Assembly: GCA_017303795.1 (NCBI GenBank)
Contig: JAFLBR010000004.1
Location: 62,001-126,000, forward strand
Source of the DNA: Cytophagales bacterium
GTDB taxonomy: Bacteria > Bacteroidota > Bacteroidia > Cytophagales > Cyclobacteriaceae
DNA: 64,000 nucleotides
Direction of reading: 5' to 3'
The position numbers were made by a program, and so were the translations under genes. The notes beneath the pieces were generated by a model. That model was not told the origin of the DNA, searched no databases, and saw nothing but the letters and a program-made list of their open reading frames with translations. Of the stretch, positions 42,052 through 51,898 are shown one piece after another (position 1 is the first letter of the stretch; every line of letters begins with the position of its first letter).

Positions 42052-44766
42052 TTATCTGATTTGCTGGCCTATGGTAAAGTGGAATTGTGATCCGCTAACA
42101 TCCGCAGCTCCTGGCAGGCGATCGAATCCATAAGCCCAGTTAAGACCTATCAACCCGAAAGCCGGCATAAAGATACGGGCACCAACCCCGGCCGATTTAT
42201 ACAGGTTAAACGGATTAAAATCGCGGTAATTGTCCCAGTTATTTCCGGCTTCAGTAAACAAGAAGCCATAAATGGTGGCTGACTGCCCAGTAGTTACAGG
42301 GTAGCGTAACTCCATACCAAACTTGTTATACACAATACCACCTTCAATGCCATTGGATTGTTGTGAGCCACGCAACGAATACAGTGGCGGTGTAACCGAA
42401 TTGTTCGGATAACCTCTTAAACCAATGATATCCTGCCCTAACACAAATGAGTTAAATCCACCAGCAAGACCATCGCCACCTACCAGAAAGCGCTGGAACG
42501 GACCTGGGCCCAGGCTGCGATCGTATGTACCAATAAAGCCCATGTGTGCTTTTGTTTCCAGCACCAGACTGCGGCCATCGGGCTTTTCACTACCAATCAG
42601 TTTCAGATAAAACTTAGCATCAAACATCCACTTGTGTAATTCGGTCCATCTGTAGCGCTGATTGATATTTTCGTAATACGATTTATCGCGCCATTGCGAA
42701 TACGGTGGCGTTAAGTTCACGGCTAACGAAATGGTTGATCCCGCAGATGGGTACATCGGGTTGTCTATACTGTTTCGCGAAAGCGTAGTGTTGAACATGA
42801 TTTCGTTTGTGCGGCCTTCGGCTGGAAGAATGCTTGACGCTCCGCCAAAATAATTCCGGTAGTTATAAATCAGGTATGAGAGTGAGTGCGTGAGCGAGAA
42901 ATAGTTATCGGGCCACTCTAACCTGCGACCAAAGCCAAGCGTAATACCACTCTGCTTTAATGACGTATTATCGGTAAACTCAAAACGTGCATTTGCCAAC
43001 CGCGATACCGAGTGATTCAAACTTACCGTTAATGAGTTTGGTCTGCGGCCACCTAACCATGGTTCAGTAAATGATAGACTGTAACTCTGGAATGAGCGAC
43101 CGTTTGCTTGTGCGCGTAATGATAAGCGCTGGCCGTCACCCACCGGAAGTGGTCGCCATTTTTTAAGATGCGGTACATTGCGGATAGAGAAGTTATTAAA
43201 CGAAAGACCAACAGTACCCACAAAACCATAGAAGCCACCCCAGCCACCTGAGAGTTCAATCTGGTCATTAGATTGTTCTTCTACTTTCCATTCAATATCT
43301 ACCGTTCCATCAGCAGGATTTGGACGAATATCTTGTTCAATCTTTTGCGGATTGAAGTAACCCATCTGCGAAAGCATCTGTTGCGTACGAATTAAATCCG
43401 ACCGTCTGAATTTCTGGCCCGGAATGGTGCTGAGTTCTCTGCGAATTACGTGATCGTTGGTGCGTTCGTTTCCACTGATGAATACTTCATCAATAGTGGC
43501 CTGATCGCCTTCGTGAATGCGCATCTCTACATCAATTGAATCGCCCACCACGGCAACTTCTATCGGGCGCACCTGAAAGAACAAGTACCCATCATCCATA
43601 TACAAACCACTGATGTCGGCACCTTTTGGATTGAAGGTTGTTTTCTTGGTTAGCAACTCGTTGTTGTACACATCGCCTTTGTTGATGTCGAGAATTTTGT
43701 TGAGTGTATTTGAGCTGTGGATGTAATTACCCACCCACGTAATGTTGCGGAAGTAATACTTGCGACCTTCGTACACTTTTATTTTTACATCAATGTTCGA
43801 TTTATCGAAGTTGACAATTGTATCGGCTAGCACTTCAGCATCGCGATAGCCTTGTGAATTATAATATTCTATGAGTTTCAACTTATCTTCTTCAAACTCT
43901 GACCGAATAAATTTTGAGCCAGCAAACACATTCAACTTTACATGCCGGTTAATAAACTCTTTTACATCAAGCGTGGTGAGGTTGCGACTGGAGTCGAGTG
44001 CGGGTTTTATTTTGCTAGGTCTGAATGTAAACGCTTCAGCAAGCAATGCGCGGTGAAGTGCAAAGCGTGGACGTTCGTGTGTCTTTTTAAGTTTTTTCTT
44101 CAGCTTACCATCGGCAATATCGTGGTTGCCTTCAATATGGATGGCGTTAATTTTTACTTTCGATTTGAGATCCACATCAATCCGCAGCCTAACATTGCCT
44201 CTTGTAAGCGTATCCGACTCAGGATATACTTTTACTACGGTGTTGAGGAATCCTTTTTTAACAAAATGTTTTTTAACTGAGAGTTCCGTGTTACGAATCG
44301 TAGCATCGTTTACAATCTTACCCCTAATAAGTTTTAAATCTTCTTTCAAAGAAGATTGGCGGCCTTTGCTTATTCCGGTAAAGTAAAAATCATTTAGCCG
44401 CGGGCGCTCGGTTAATGCAATTACCAGAAACACCTGATCGCCTTCAATCTTTTGAACTGAGATGGTAGCATCACCAATCAAACCATGCTTCCACAACTTG
44501 CGGATTGCGCCAGAAATTCCATCGCCTGGTATTTTAATCTTGTCGCCAATTTTTAAACCCGTAAGCGACACCATCGCATTTTTATCTAACAAGCTTAAGC
44601 CCGTAACTTCAATTCCGCCAATGGTGTATTCCTGTGGGGCAGCGTAGTTAAGGTTGTTCTCGTTTAGCTGCGGAGTGGTTGTCTGTGTACGGTTTCTAAA
44701 CTGGGCCTCGGCCTGCTCGCTCATCCACACACACAATACAACAGCACAAAGTAAAATTCTCTTCAT
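42052..44766 (-). CDS. bamA: Outer-membrane assembly factor BamA
   Basis: A 904-residue Omp85 protein that folds barrel proteins into the outer membrane. Signal peptide (about 1-21), five POTRA-like repeats (about 45-440, for example IGGIEVTGLSLLDKNAMVSL and DEVFISGNERTNDHVIRREL) and a 16-strand barrel. The lid/VRGF region shows IIGLRGYPNNSV. The C-terminal signal strand ends FHFTIGQQIR; the last residue is Arg rather than the common Phe. Followed by two Skp genes and preceded by uppS, forming an envelope-assembly operon. Confidence 0.95.
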   Translation of the reverse strand: MKRILLCAVVLCVWMSEQAEAQFRNRTQTTTPQLNENNLNYAAPQEYTIGGIEVTGLSLLDKNAMVSLTGLKIGDKIKIPGDGISGAIRKLWKHGLIGDATISVQKIEGDQVFLVIALTERPRLNDFYFTGISKGRQSSLKEDLKLIRGKIVNDATIRNTELSVKKHFVKKGFLNTVVKVYPESDTLTRGNVRLRIDVDLKSKVKINAIHIEGNHDIADGKLKKKLKKTHERPRFALHRALLAEAFTFRPSKIKPALDSSRNLTTLDVKEFINRHVKLNVFAGSKFIRSEFEEDKLKLIEYYNSQGYRDAEVLADTIVNFDKSNIDVKIKVYEGRKYYFRNITWVGNYIHSSNTLNKILDINKGDVYNNELLTKKTTFNPKGADISGLYMDDGYLFFQVRPIEVAVVGDSIDVEMRIHEGDQATIDEVFISGNERTNDHVIRRELSTIPGQKFRRSDLIRTQQMLSQMGYFNPQKIEQDIRPNPADGTVDIEWKVEEQSNDQIELSGGWGGFYGFVGTVGLSFNNFSIRNVPHLKKWRPLPVGDGQRLSLRAQANGRSFQSYSLSFTEPWLGGRRPNSLTVSLNHSVSRLANARFEFTDNTSLKQSGITLGFGRRLEWPDNYFSLTHSLSYLIYNYRNYFGGASSILPAEGRTNEIMFNTTLSRNSIDNPMYPSAGSTISLAVNLTPPYSQWRDKSYYENINQRYRWTELHKWMFDAKFYLKLIGSEKPDGRSLVLETKAHMGFIGTYDRSLGPGPFQRFLVGGDGLAGGFNSFVLGQDIIGLRGYPNNSVTPPLYSLRGSQQSNGIEGGIVYNKFGMELRYPVTTGQSATIYGFLFTEAGNNWDNYRDFNPFNLYKSAGVGARIFMPAFGLIGLNWAYGFDRLPGAADVSGSQFHFTIGQQIR

Positions 44767-44776
44767 TGGGGATTTA

Positions 44777-45520
44777 TCAGGCGGTTGGGTTCAGCACTTT
44801 TCCAAATCTTCGTTCGCGTTTTTGATAAGCGCAAATGGCTTCGTACAAATCTTCTCTGCGGAAGTCGGGCCAAAGAGTTGGAGTTATAAAAATTTCGGTA
44901 TAAGCAATCTGCCAAAGCAGAAAGTTGCTTACGCGCAACTCCCCGCTGGTGCGGATTAATAATTCAGGATCGGGCACCCCTGTTGTTTTCAGGTGCGTAG
45001 CGAAATACTGCTCGTCAATTTCTTCGGGTTTTATCAAACCGGCTTTCGCTTCTTCCGCTATCTTCTTTACAGCCTCGGTTATCTCCCATCGGCCGCTATA
45101 GTTTAATGCCAATTGTAAAATTAAACCGCTGTTGTGTTGTGTGGATGCAATGGCTTCGGCAAGATTGTTCTGGCAATCTTTTGGCAGATGACTTACATCG
45201 CCAATAGTATGCAACTTCACCTGGTTTTCGTGCAAGGTGTTAATCTCTTTCTTCAGTGTATTAACCAGCAATTCCATTAATCCATCAACTTCTTCTTTTG
45301 GGCGGCCCCAGTTCTCAGTGCTAAAGGCATAGAGCGTAAGATATTTTATTCCTAATTCACCACAGCCCTCTGTTATATCCTTTACTGCTTGTATGGCATT
45401 ACGATGCCCGAAAATTCTGGCTGCACCTTTACGCTTTGCCCAGCGCCCGTTACCGTCCATGATAACGGCTATGTGCCGAGGCAGATTGTTAAAGTCTATA
45501 TTTTCCTTAAATGAAGCCAC
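44777..45520 (-). CDS. uppS: Undecaprenyl diphosphate synthase
   Basis: A 247-residue cis-prenyltransferase making the C55 lipid carrier of cell-wall synthesis from farnesyl diphosphate and isopentenyl diphosphate. Motifs: VIMDGNGRWAKRKGAARIFG, LYAFSTENWGRPKEEV, LNYSGRWEI and DPELLIRTSGELRVSNFLLW. A TATTTTTG box ends 7 bases before the start, so the leader is very short. It is 10 bases before bamA; the same order is common in Bacteroidota. Confidence 0.97.
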   Translation of the reverse strand: MASFKENIDFNNLPRHIAVIMDGNGRWAKRKGAARIFGHRNAIQAVKDITEGCGELGIKYLTLYAFSTENWGRPKEEVDGLMELLVNTLKKEINTLHENQVKLHTIGDVSHLPKDCQNNLAEAIASTQHNSGLILQLALNYSGRWEITEAVKKIAEEAKAGLIKPEEIDEQYFATHLKTTGVPDPELLIRTSGELRVSNFLLWQIAYTEIFITPTLWPDFRREDLYEAICAYQKRERRFGKVLNPTA

Positions 45521-45527
45521 AAGGCGG

Positions 45528-45535
45528 CAAAAATA
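45528..45535 (-). promoter_or_regulatory. -7 box for the uppS-bamA-ompH operon
   Basis: TATTTTTG on the minus strand matches TAnnTTTG and ends 7 bases before the uppS ATG; a nearly leaderless mRNA. Confidence 0.45.
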
Positions 45536-45623
45536 GCCTTTTTTCTAAAACTTCTTATACTCCCTGCCGCAGGTGTTTTAAGATGCTATTTGGCTTAAGA
45601 AAGTTGAGTGCGTATTAAGAAAT

Positions 45624-46325
45624 TTACCGATACGGGCTGCTGGGGCAGGGGATATCGTAAAACGTGTAGGTAAGAGTAAACCCGGCAAAAAAGTAATTGT
45701 CGTAATCAAATACATTTCCGTATTGATAATTCTTGTACTGCGGGTCGCCATCGGAAATATTATCGAGGTAATCGAAAAAGGTTTTGCGCATGCCGAATTC
45801 AAAGGCCAGATAGTATTTTGGGTTGAGTACGTACTTCATACCACCACCAAAAGGTATTGCCATTTGAATATTACTGTACTCGCCATTTTTTTGCTGCACC
45901 CCTGAAATTCCGAATAAAGCAGCCCCGGCAAACAAATAAGGTGTAAAGCGAAGTCTGCGTTTATCATCGCGCCAGTTCAGAAAATGATACTCGAATGTGC
46001 CCGATCCTTCCAGCAAAAACAAATTGAATGATGCGGCTCTGGTTGTAGCAAATGGATCGATAGGTTTACGGGTATCGCTTGCGCCTATCTTACCTCCGGT
46101 AATGGCGGTACGAAAACTGATTACCGAGCTGATATTAGATCGGTAAAAGACCGTTGCTGCAGGTTTTGAAAATGCGAGATTATACGTGCGTACTAAATCT
46201 CCGGTGTAATTGAATGTGCCTACGCCAAAGCCAATTTCAGACCGCTGCCCCAGCATTTGCTGCGCATGTGCCTCAGCAAACAATACGATTAACCCAATAG
46301 CCGCAATACCTCTCGTTAACCGCAT
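45624..46325 (-). CDS. DUF6089-type outer-membrane beta-barrel protein
   Basis: A 233-residue exported protein with signal peptide (about 1-21, ending AHAQ) and alternating strands typical of an 8- to 10-stranded barrel (for example GFGVGTFNYTGDL, YLAFEFGMRKTFFDYLDN). It is a shorter paralogue of the following gene product. It ends before uppS. Function unknown; such proteins sit in the outer membrane. The gap to the next gene is 14 bases. Confidence 0.75.
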   Translation of the reverse strand: MRLTRGIAAIGLIVLFAEAHAQQMLGQRSEIGFGVGTFNYTGDLVRTYNLAFSKPAATVFYRSNISSVISFRTAITGGKIGASDTRKPIDPFATTRAASFNLFLLEGSGTFEYHFLNWRDDKRRLRFTPYLFAGAALFGISGVQQKNGEYSNIQMAIPFGGGMKYVLNPKYYLAFEFGMRKTFFDYLDNISDGDPQYKNYQYGNVFDYDNYFFAGFTLTYTFYDIPCPSSPYR

Positions 46326-46339
46326 TTATTATTTTCTGA

Positions 46340-47413
46340 TTATCTGAATTTAGCCTTGTGCATGGTGGCACCCAGAATGTAAGTAAGCCTGATGGTTGTT
46401 ACCATGTAAATATCCTTGTCGTTTTTAGAACCCCGCATATTGGCCGGATGTTCGCGCCCATAACCTGGAATAGTTTGGTATTCAACGCCATTTACCGCTG
46501 AAGTGTAAGGAACTAGTGTGGGTATTTCTCCGCTGGGTAATTCGTTGCTTCGGTATGACATGGCGCGCGCCAGATTGTTATCGCCAAACACACCCAAATC
46601 CACATAGTTTTTACTTACGTCATCTAAGTAGTCGGTAAACGTATAGCGGAATCCAATATCAGCCCAAAGATCCATCACTTCATTAATTCTAAAACGTGCT
46701 CCTAATCCAAACGGAATTGCTACCTGAAAATTGCTATACGGTTTTATGCCGAAGTTGGCATCGTTCTGATCGAGGTCTGCATTCTGGCCTTCGGTGCCCA
46801 ATGGTTTTAAATCAACCCAAGTACCTTCAGCTACACCAAGTGCTTCGCCATTAAGACCAGCGGCCGGTGCCTGCGCTTGTGGATTATGATGAAACCCTAC
46901 TACGCCAATAAAAGCATAGGGTGTCCACTTTACGCGGCTGATGTAGGTAGCATCGTTTTCAAACAAATCGAAGTATGCTGTTAATGAAAGTTCTTTTATG
47001 CGATTACGAAATGAAAGGTTTCGCTGGTAACGAAACACTCCGTTTTCTGCATCGCCTTGATCGGCCGATTCCACATCAGAACCTTTTAATGTTCCATACA
47101 TGAACTGGGCCATAAGCGAATACCGTGGACCAAAGCGATGTGTTAGTGATAACCCTAATGCCGGACGGGTGAATGAAATATCGGTACTAACACGACTTGG
47201 GCGCGGAGCAATGTCGCCATAATAGTTGAGGGCACTTACAGAGAAGCCAACAGCATTGTAAACCTTGTTGCCAAAGCCACCCTTCTTGCCCCGGTAAGTA
47301 GACATGCGCTTGTTGTTTTTCTTAATTTGCTTGCGATTAAACTGAGCCTCCGCTTCAACTACGCTTGCTAAAAGAAATGCAAGGCAAAGCCCACCAAAAA
47401 TTAACTTTCTCAT
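46340..47413 (-). CDS. DUF6089-type outer-membrane beta-barrel protein (long form)
   Basis: A 357-residue exported barrel protein with signal peptide (about 1-22). The strands resemble its neighbour (GFSVSALNYYGDIAP, MDLWADIGFRYTFTDYLDDV). An insertion of about 100 residues relative to the short form carries loops rich in Gly and Asn. A -7 box lies 22 bases upstream. Probably an envelope protein made together with the BamA machinery; precise role unknown. Confidence 0.75.
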   Translation of the reverse strand: MRKLIFGGLCLAFLLASVVEAEAQFNRKQIKKNNKRMSTYRGKKGGFGNKVYNAVGFSVSALNYYGDIAPRPSRVSTDISFTRPALGLSLTHRFGPRYSLMAQFMYGTLKGSDVESADQGDAENGVFRYQRNLSFRNRIKELSLTAYFDLFENDATYISRVKWTPYAFIGVVGFHHNPQAQAPAAGLNGEALGVAEGTWVDLKPLGTEGQNADLDQNDANFGIKPYSNFQVAIPFGLGARFRINEVMDLWADIGFRYTFTDYLDDVSKNYVDLGVFGDNNLARAMSYRSNELPSGEIPTLVPYTSAVNGVEYQTIPGYGREHPANMRGSKNDKDIYMVTTIRLTYILGATMHKAKFR

Positions 47414-47435
47414 GTAACTACAATTTTGCCAGTTA

Positions 47436-47443
47436 CAAACTTA
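47436..47443 (-). promoter_or_regulatory. -7 box for the DUF6089 pair
   Basis: TAAGTTTG on the minus strand matches TAnnTTTG, 22 bases before the start of the long DUF6089 gene. Confidence 0.45.
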
Positions 47444-47521
47444 AAAAAATTGTTTGGAAACCCGAATGGCCTGTCTGTAATAAGGTTTAGAACCTGATTT
47501 GATCAGTAAAGGTTGTAACCC

Positions 47522-48397
47522 TTAGTTCCGGATGTCCAGACCCCAGTTAAGTTTTTGGCGCAGCGTTTCGAAGAAATGCTGGCCTGGCAGTTGGATTAGC
47601 TTGACCAGAAACCGCTCGCGTTTTATCTTCAGTTTTACACTTTCATCCACAGTTTCGAAACGCGAATCGAGAGAAATCAGATACTTTTTGCTGCGGCCTT
47701 CAATCTCAATTCCAATTTCGGATTTATCGGAAATAACTATGGGCCGTGTGCCGAGGTTATGCGGGCTAACAGCTGTTATGATAAAACTTTCGGATTTGGG
47801 ATAGACCAACGGGCCGCCACAACTCAACGAATATCCGGTTGAACCTGTGGGCGTGGAAATGATAATGCCATCGGCCCAATACGAATTGAGTGGCTCGCCA
47901 TCAACTTTAACATGCACGGTTATCATAGAAGAAGTATCCTTCTTCATAATGGTAATATCATTAAGCGCAAAGTTGCGGGGTTCAAATAATTTGGTTGACG
48001 ATGTAAGCTTGAGAAGGGTGCGCTTTTCAACCTGGTACTTGCCTTCAAACACTGCATCTAACGCGGTGTCCACATCTTCGCGGCTGGTAGTTGCCAGAAA
48101 GCCCAGCCGACCGGTATTAATTCCAAGAATAGGAACCTCGGCTTTGCCTACAAACGTAACAGACTCCAGCATGGTGCCATCGCCACCCAATGAAAAAAAG
48201 CAATCGAGGCTACGCAAACTATCGCCTAACTGAAACGACTTATATTTTAAATCGGCTAACAGCGAAGGCTTAACCAGTTTTTCAAATTTTTCGGAGACCC
48301 AGATTTCGGCTTTGCGTTCTTTCAGTTGCCCGAGCATGTGCTCAATCAGGCGAGATGATTTTTCGTGTACGTCTTTGCCGTGAAGTCCGATGCGCAT
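47522..48397 (-). CDS. nadK: NAD kinase
   Basis: A 291-residue NAD kinase, the sole route to NADP. Motifs: FSLGGDGTMLESVTF (GGDG), NTGRLGFLATT, NDITIMK and STPTGSTGYSLSCGGP. Length fits the family. It follows the CBS gene after 9 bases. NadC, earlier in the pathway, is at 6270-7136. Confidence 0.96.
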   Translation of the reverse strand: MRIGLHGKDVHEKSSRLIEHMLGQLKERKAEIWVSEKFEKLVKPSLLADLKYKSFQLGDSLRSLDCFFSLGGDGTMLESVTFVGKAEVPILGINTGRLGFLATTSREDVDTALDAVFEGKYQVEKRTLLKLTSSTKLFEPRNFALNDITIMKKDTSSMITVHVKVDGEPLNSYWADGIIISTPTGSTGYSLSCGGPLVYPKSESFIITAVSPHNLGTRPIVISDKSEIGIEIEGRSKKYLISLDSRFETVDESVKLKIKRERFLVKLIQLPGQHFFETLRQKLNWGLDIRN

Positions 48398-48406
48398 GGT
48401 GCCTAT

Positions 48407-49072
48407 TTAAATATCCAGGTAGCGAAGCAACATGTCTATTTTATCTTTCTCACCGGTATCAACTTTAGTTTCGTTGTAGCGGCCAATAATGCGATACCCG
48501 AATCGCTCCAGTGTGGCCACGATGCGATTGAGTTCAACCTGGTTGATTTTTAACGTAACTTTTATTTTGCCTTTGTCCATCGGGTCTTCAATCATCAGGC
48601 TGCTGATGATTTTTGCATTGTTCTCTTCTACATACCTACTTATTTCAGCAAGCGAATAATCAATCAAATCCATTGACAGCACAATGATACCACCCTGCAT
48701 TTGCACCGAGGCTGTTTGCGCGAATGAGATCATAATATCTTGCACCGTAATTACTCCGGCATACTTTTGCTCTTCATTCAGCACGGCTACCATTTGCAGT
48801 TTATGATCGCCCGCTACTTTTAGAATATCGTAGAAGTGCGAATGAAGTTGAACCACACAGGTTTTTCCGGCCAACGGCAAATCGATAAGTGCTTTATCTA
48901 TGTCATTGGATTCCAGAATAATTTCTTCGGAGATAAAACCAAGCAGTTCACCATTTTCTACTACGGGCAAATGTGCACACCGGAATTCTTCCATCCACAC
49001 AATGGCTTTGTGGGCATCATCGCTTGTTTTAAGCGGTGGTATCATGTGGTTGATCAGTTCTTCCGCAATCAT
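48407..49072 (-). CDS. CBS-domain protein with C-terminal ACT-like domain
   Basis: A 221-residue cytoplasmic protein: two CBS repeats (about 1-125, for example IVWMEEFRCAHLPVVENGEL and VQDIMISFAQ) and a C-terminal ACT-like region (about 135-221). CBS pairs usually bind adenine nucleotides and regulate partner proteins. It overlaps the hydrolase gene by 4 bases and precedes nadK by 9, a conserved Bacteroidota arrangement next to pdxJ. Regulatory target unknown. Confidence 0.85.
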   Translation of the reverse strand: MIAEELINHMIPPLKTSDDAHKAIVWMEEFRCAHLPVVENGELLGFISEEIILESNDIDKALIDLPLAGKTCVVQLHSHFYDILKVAGDHKLQMVAVLNEEQKYAGVITVQDIMISFAQTASVQMQGGIIVLSMDLIDYSLAEISRYVEENNAKIISSLMIEDPMDKGKIKVTLKINQVELNRIVATLERFGYRIIGRYNETKVDTGEKDKIDMLLRYLDI

Positions 49073-49836
49073 GCTGTCAGTTTCTGCGTACCTAAAAAAT
49101 CTCCTACCAGGTGATTAAACTTTTCGGGGTGTTCCATCATAGGTGCATGGCAACACTTATCTATAAACTTCAACTCAGAATTTGGAATGAGCCGGTTAAA
49201 CTCGTGGCCTACCATAGGCGGAGTAATGGTATCGTTCAAACCCCAAACCAAAAGTGTGGGTACTTTTATGTTGGGTAATTCCAGCGCCAGGTTATTACGT
49301 TGTGCCGACTTGGCTATGGCTACAATGCGCATACACTTAGGTATGCTCTTGGTGGTTTCAAATACTTCGTCAACCAGTTCTTTCGAAGCTGCATTAGGAT
49401 CGTAAAAAGTATAAGCTACACGTTCGCGGATGTAATCATAACTACCTCTGCGCGGGTACGATCCACCCATGGTGTTTTCAAATAAGCCTGAGCTTCCGGT
49501 TAACACCAGTTTAGATACCTTATCGGGATTAGCCAGCGTATATAAAATACCGATGTGGCCACCCAACGAGTTGCCCATAATAATCATGTTATCCAGTTGC
49601 TTCATAGCCACAAAGCGCTCGGTAAATTCGCGCAAGCCAACCAGGCCGGCTTCTTTAATGGGCATTTCGTAAATGGGAAGCATGGGTATAACTACCCTAA
49701 AGTGCTTTTTGTAATGATTAACTACACCTTCCCAGTTGCTTAATGCACCAAACAGACCGTGTAAAAGCATCAGCACCTGGCCTTCGCCTTCATCTACAAA
49801 CTTAAAATCTTTGTCTTCTTTAACTACTAACGACAT
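49069..49836 (-). CDS. Alpha/beta hydrolase
   Basis: A 255-residue alpha/beta-hydrolase. The nucleophile elbow is IMGNSLGGHIG (Ser), the acid GLNDTITPP (Asp) and the His in CCHAPMMEHPEKF. No signal peptide. Similar to esterases and C-C hydrolases; substrate unknown. Overlaps the CBS gene by 4 bases, so co-expressed. Confidence 0.88.
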   Translation of the reverse strand: MSLVVKEDKDFKFVDEGEGQVLMLLHGLFGALSNWEGVVNHYKKHFRVVIPMLPIYEMPIKEAGLVGLREFTERFVAMKQLDNMIIMGNSLGGHIGILYTLANPDKVSKLVLTGSSGLFENTMGGSYPRRGSYDYIRERVAYTFYDPNAASKELVDEVFETTKSIPKCMRIVAIAKSAQRNNLALELPNIKVPTLLVWGLNDTITPPMVGHEFNRLIPNSELKFIDKCCHAPMMEHPEKFNHLVGDFLGTQKLTA

Positions 49837-49864
49837 GGCCGCTTGTATTTGCTGATAAATAACT

Positions 49865-49902
49865 TAATAAAAACAGAAACCTCAGAACTGCCTGAAGGTT
49901 TC
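49865..49902 (-). terminator. Terminator overlapping the end of cvpA
   Basis: GAAACCTTCAG/CTGAGGTTTC stem (one bulge) followed on the minus strand by TGTTTTTATT. It spans the cvpA stop codon, so it separates the yqeY-cvpA pair from the hydrolase gene. Confidence 0.6.
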
Positions 49903-50388
49903 CTTGAAAAATGGTAAAAAATCTCCGAAAAAAGAAGCAACACCGGGCGCAACACTTGCCACCCACGGGTACAGCACCGAATCTTTCGCAAGAGAATCCA
50001 GCCAATCCAGTTTAAACGAATCAAAAATCCAGATTATAATGCTGATACTGAACGCATACTTCAATACTCCCAACAAAGCACCCGCAACAGCATCTACTTT
50101 GCCCAGAAAAGTTTTATCTAATGAATTTTTAATGCGGTTGCCTACAAATAACACGAGCAGTAAAACCAAACCAAAAATTATCAGAAAAGAAAGATAGGGA
50201 AGCACTTTGGTATCGGCATTAAACTCACGGGCCAACACCTCCACACCCCAGCCCATCAGCCTAAAACCTAACAACACTCCGGCCACCAGCGCCACCAGAA
50301 AAAACAACTCCATTAAGAAGCCACGCTTGTACCCCAGAAATGCACCTACAGCCAGAATGATGGCTATAACCAGATCGGCTTTGCTCAA
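49882..50388 (-). CDS. CvpA-family membrane protein
   Basis: A 168-residue membrane protein with four helices (about 5-22, 27-50, 62-85, 100-130) of the CvpA family, named for colicin V production in E. coli but general in bacteria and linked to envelope homeostasis. Blocks: GYKRGFLMELFFLVALVAGV and KVDAVAGALLGVLKYAFSI. Overlaps the yqeY-like gene by 4 bases. A terminator spans its stop. Confidence 0.85.
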   Translation of the reverse strand: MSKADLVIAIILAVGAFLGYKRGFLMELFFLVALVAGVLLGFRLMGWGVEVLAREFNADTKVLPYLSFLIIFGLVLLLVLFVGNRIKNSLDKTFLGKVDAVAGALLGVLKYAFSISIIIWIFDSFKLDWLDSLAKDSVLYPWVASVAPGVASFFGDFLPFFKETFRQF

Positions 50389-50837
50389 GATGCGAGTATT
50401 TTTTTAACAAGCTCCGAAATCATTTTACCATCGGCTTTGCCCGCCAATTGTTTGGTGGCAGTGCCCATTACTTTACCCATATCCTGCGGGCCTTTGGCAC
50501 CAACTTGTTCAATTATCTTTTTCAGTTCGGCAGCCACTTCTTCTTCCGTCATCTGCTTGGGCAGATAGCGATTGATTACTTCCAACTCAAATTGTTCTTT
50601 CTGTGCCAGATCGTTACGGCCTTCTTTTAGAAAAATCTCAGCCGATTCTTTGCGTTGCTTAGCTGCTTTGGTCAGCAACTTCATCTCTACATCGGTGCTG
50701 ATTTCACCTGTGCTGCCCTTGTCGGTTTCGGCTAACAGAATCATCGACTTAACAGAGCGCAAGGCCGTAAGTTCTTCTTTGTTCTTAGCCAACATGGCGG
50801 CTTTAATATCATTATCAATCTGTTGCTTTAAGCTCAT
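50385..50837 (-). CDS. GatB/YqeY domain protein
   Basis: A 150-residue YqeY-like protein: the helical domain related to the tail of GatB, thought to bind tRNA. Blocks: MSLKQQIDNDIKAAMLAKNK, FELEVINRYLPKQMTEEEV and QVGAKGPQDMGKVMG. Diverges from pdxJ. Often near cell-division or RNA-polymerase genes; here it heads a pair with cvpA. Confidence 0.88.
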   Translation of the reverse strand: MSLKQQIDNDIKAAMLAKNKEELTALRSVKSMILLAETDKGSTGEISTDVEMKLLTKAAKQRKESAEIFLKEGRNDLAQKEQFELEVINRYLPKQMTEEEVAAELKKIIEQVGAKGPQDMGKVMGTATKQLAGKADGKMISELVKKILAS

Positions 50838-50852
50838 AGATCAAAATCGTTA

Positions 50853-50860
50853 TAAATTTG
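50853..50860 (+). promoter_or_regulatory. -7 box for pdxJ
   Basis: TAAATTTG matches TAnnTTTG, 40 bases before the pdxJ ATG. Confidence 0.4.
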
Positions 50861-50900
50861 ATGTAAAATTACCTTTAAGTAAGCAATAGGCAAAAAACGT

Positions 50901-51614
50901 ATGACTCGTCTCTCTGCAAACATTAATAAGATTGCCACACTGCGCAATGCCCGCGGTGGCAACAACCCCGATGTAATAAAAACCGCTTTGGATTGCGAGC
51001 GCTTTGGCGCAGAAGGTATTACGGTTCATCCACGACCAGACGAACGCCATATCCGCTACAGCGATGTAATTGAATTAAAAAAAGTAGTTACTACTGAATT
51101 TAATATTGAAGGCTACCCGGATGAGCGCTACCTGAAATTAGTGCGCGAAACAAAACCTGCGCAGGCCACCCTGGTACCCGATGGTCCTGGTGCGATTACT
51201 TCCAATGCTGGTTGGAATACAGTAAAACACAAAGCGTTGTTAACTGATCTTATCCATACCCTTAAAAGTTATGGCGTTCGGGTTTCTGTTTTTGTTGATC
51301 CGGTAACGGCCATGGTGGAAGGCGCAAAAGCAATAGGTGCCGATAGAATAGAATTATATACCGAACCTTATGCCGCGCATTATCATCAAAACCGGGAGGC
51401 TGCTATTAAACCTTATATAGAAGCTGCAAAAGTTGCCCATCAACTTGGGTTAGGCATAAATGCAGGCCACGATCTGGATTTGGATAACCTGAAATACCTC
51501 CACGATTCTATTCCGCATTTAGATGAAGTTTCCATTGGCCACGCGTTGATCTGCGATGCGCTGTATTTTGGATTAGAGAATACGATTCAACTTTACCTGC
51601 GACAGCTAAAATAG
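50901..51614 (+). CDS. pdxJ: Pyridoxine 5'-phosphate synthase
   Basis: A 237-residue TIM-barrel enzyme that joins 1-deoxyxylulose 5-phosphate with an aminoacetone phosphate to make pyridoxine 5'-phosphate (vitamin B6). Motifs: [51 protein letters not shown] and [13 protein letters not shown]. Length is normal. It is divergent from the yqeY-cvpA-CBS-nadK block, an arrangement common in Bacteroidota. Confidence 0.97.
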   Translation: MTRLSANINKIATLRNARGGNNPDVIKTALDCERFGAEGITVHPRPDERHIRYSDVIELKKVVTTEFNIEGYPDERYLKLVRETKPAQATLVPDGPGAITSNAGWNTVKHKALLTDLIHTLKSYGVRVSVFVDPVTAMVEGAKAIGADRIELYTEPYAAHYHQNREAAIKPYIEAAKVAHQLGLGINAGHDLDLDNLKYLHDSIPHLDEVSIGHALICDALYFGLENTIQLYLRQLK

Positions 51615-51737
51615 TATTTCTTAAAATCAATTCAGTTGGGGTTTACTACAGTTCAGTCGCTACGTTAATCAACAGGGTATAAAATAATTCACGAACACAC
51701 CACTGGCTTCTACTTTTGATTCATCAAATACGAAGCA

Positions 51738-51827
51738 ATGGACATCCGTAAAAAGTTAATCATCATGTTAGGCATTTTGGTAGCTGTAGCCAGTTATTGT
51801 TCTGTCGTGATTCTGCCTTCACTTTAA
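51738..51827 (+). CDS. Possible 29-residue membrane peptide
   Basis: A tiny ORF (MDIRKKLIIMLGILVAVASY, then CSVVILPSL) with charged N-terminus and one hydrophobic helix. It lies alone in the 284-base gap between pdxJ and the YHS lipoprotein gene. No family or promoter evidence, so this is tentative. Confidence 0.3.
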   Translation: MDIRKKLIIMLGILVAVASYCSVVILPSL

Positions 51828-51898
51828 AACAAGTTGTCTTCGGGGCGACCAATTTTCTTGCTGGATTGATTTTCTTTGCACGTGAAATTTAATCAGCT

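Noticed and set aside
51738-51827. Calling the 29-codon ORF a firm gene
   Set aside because: No promoter, family or neighbour support; it was kept only as a low-confidence entry.
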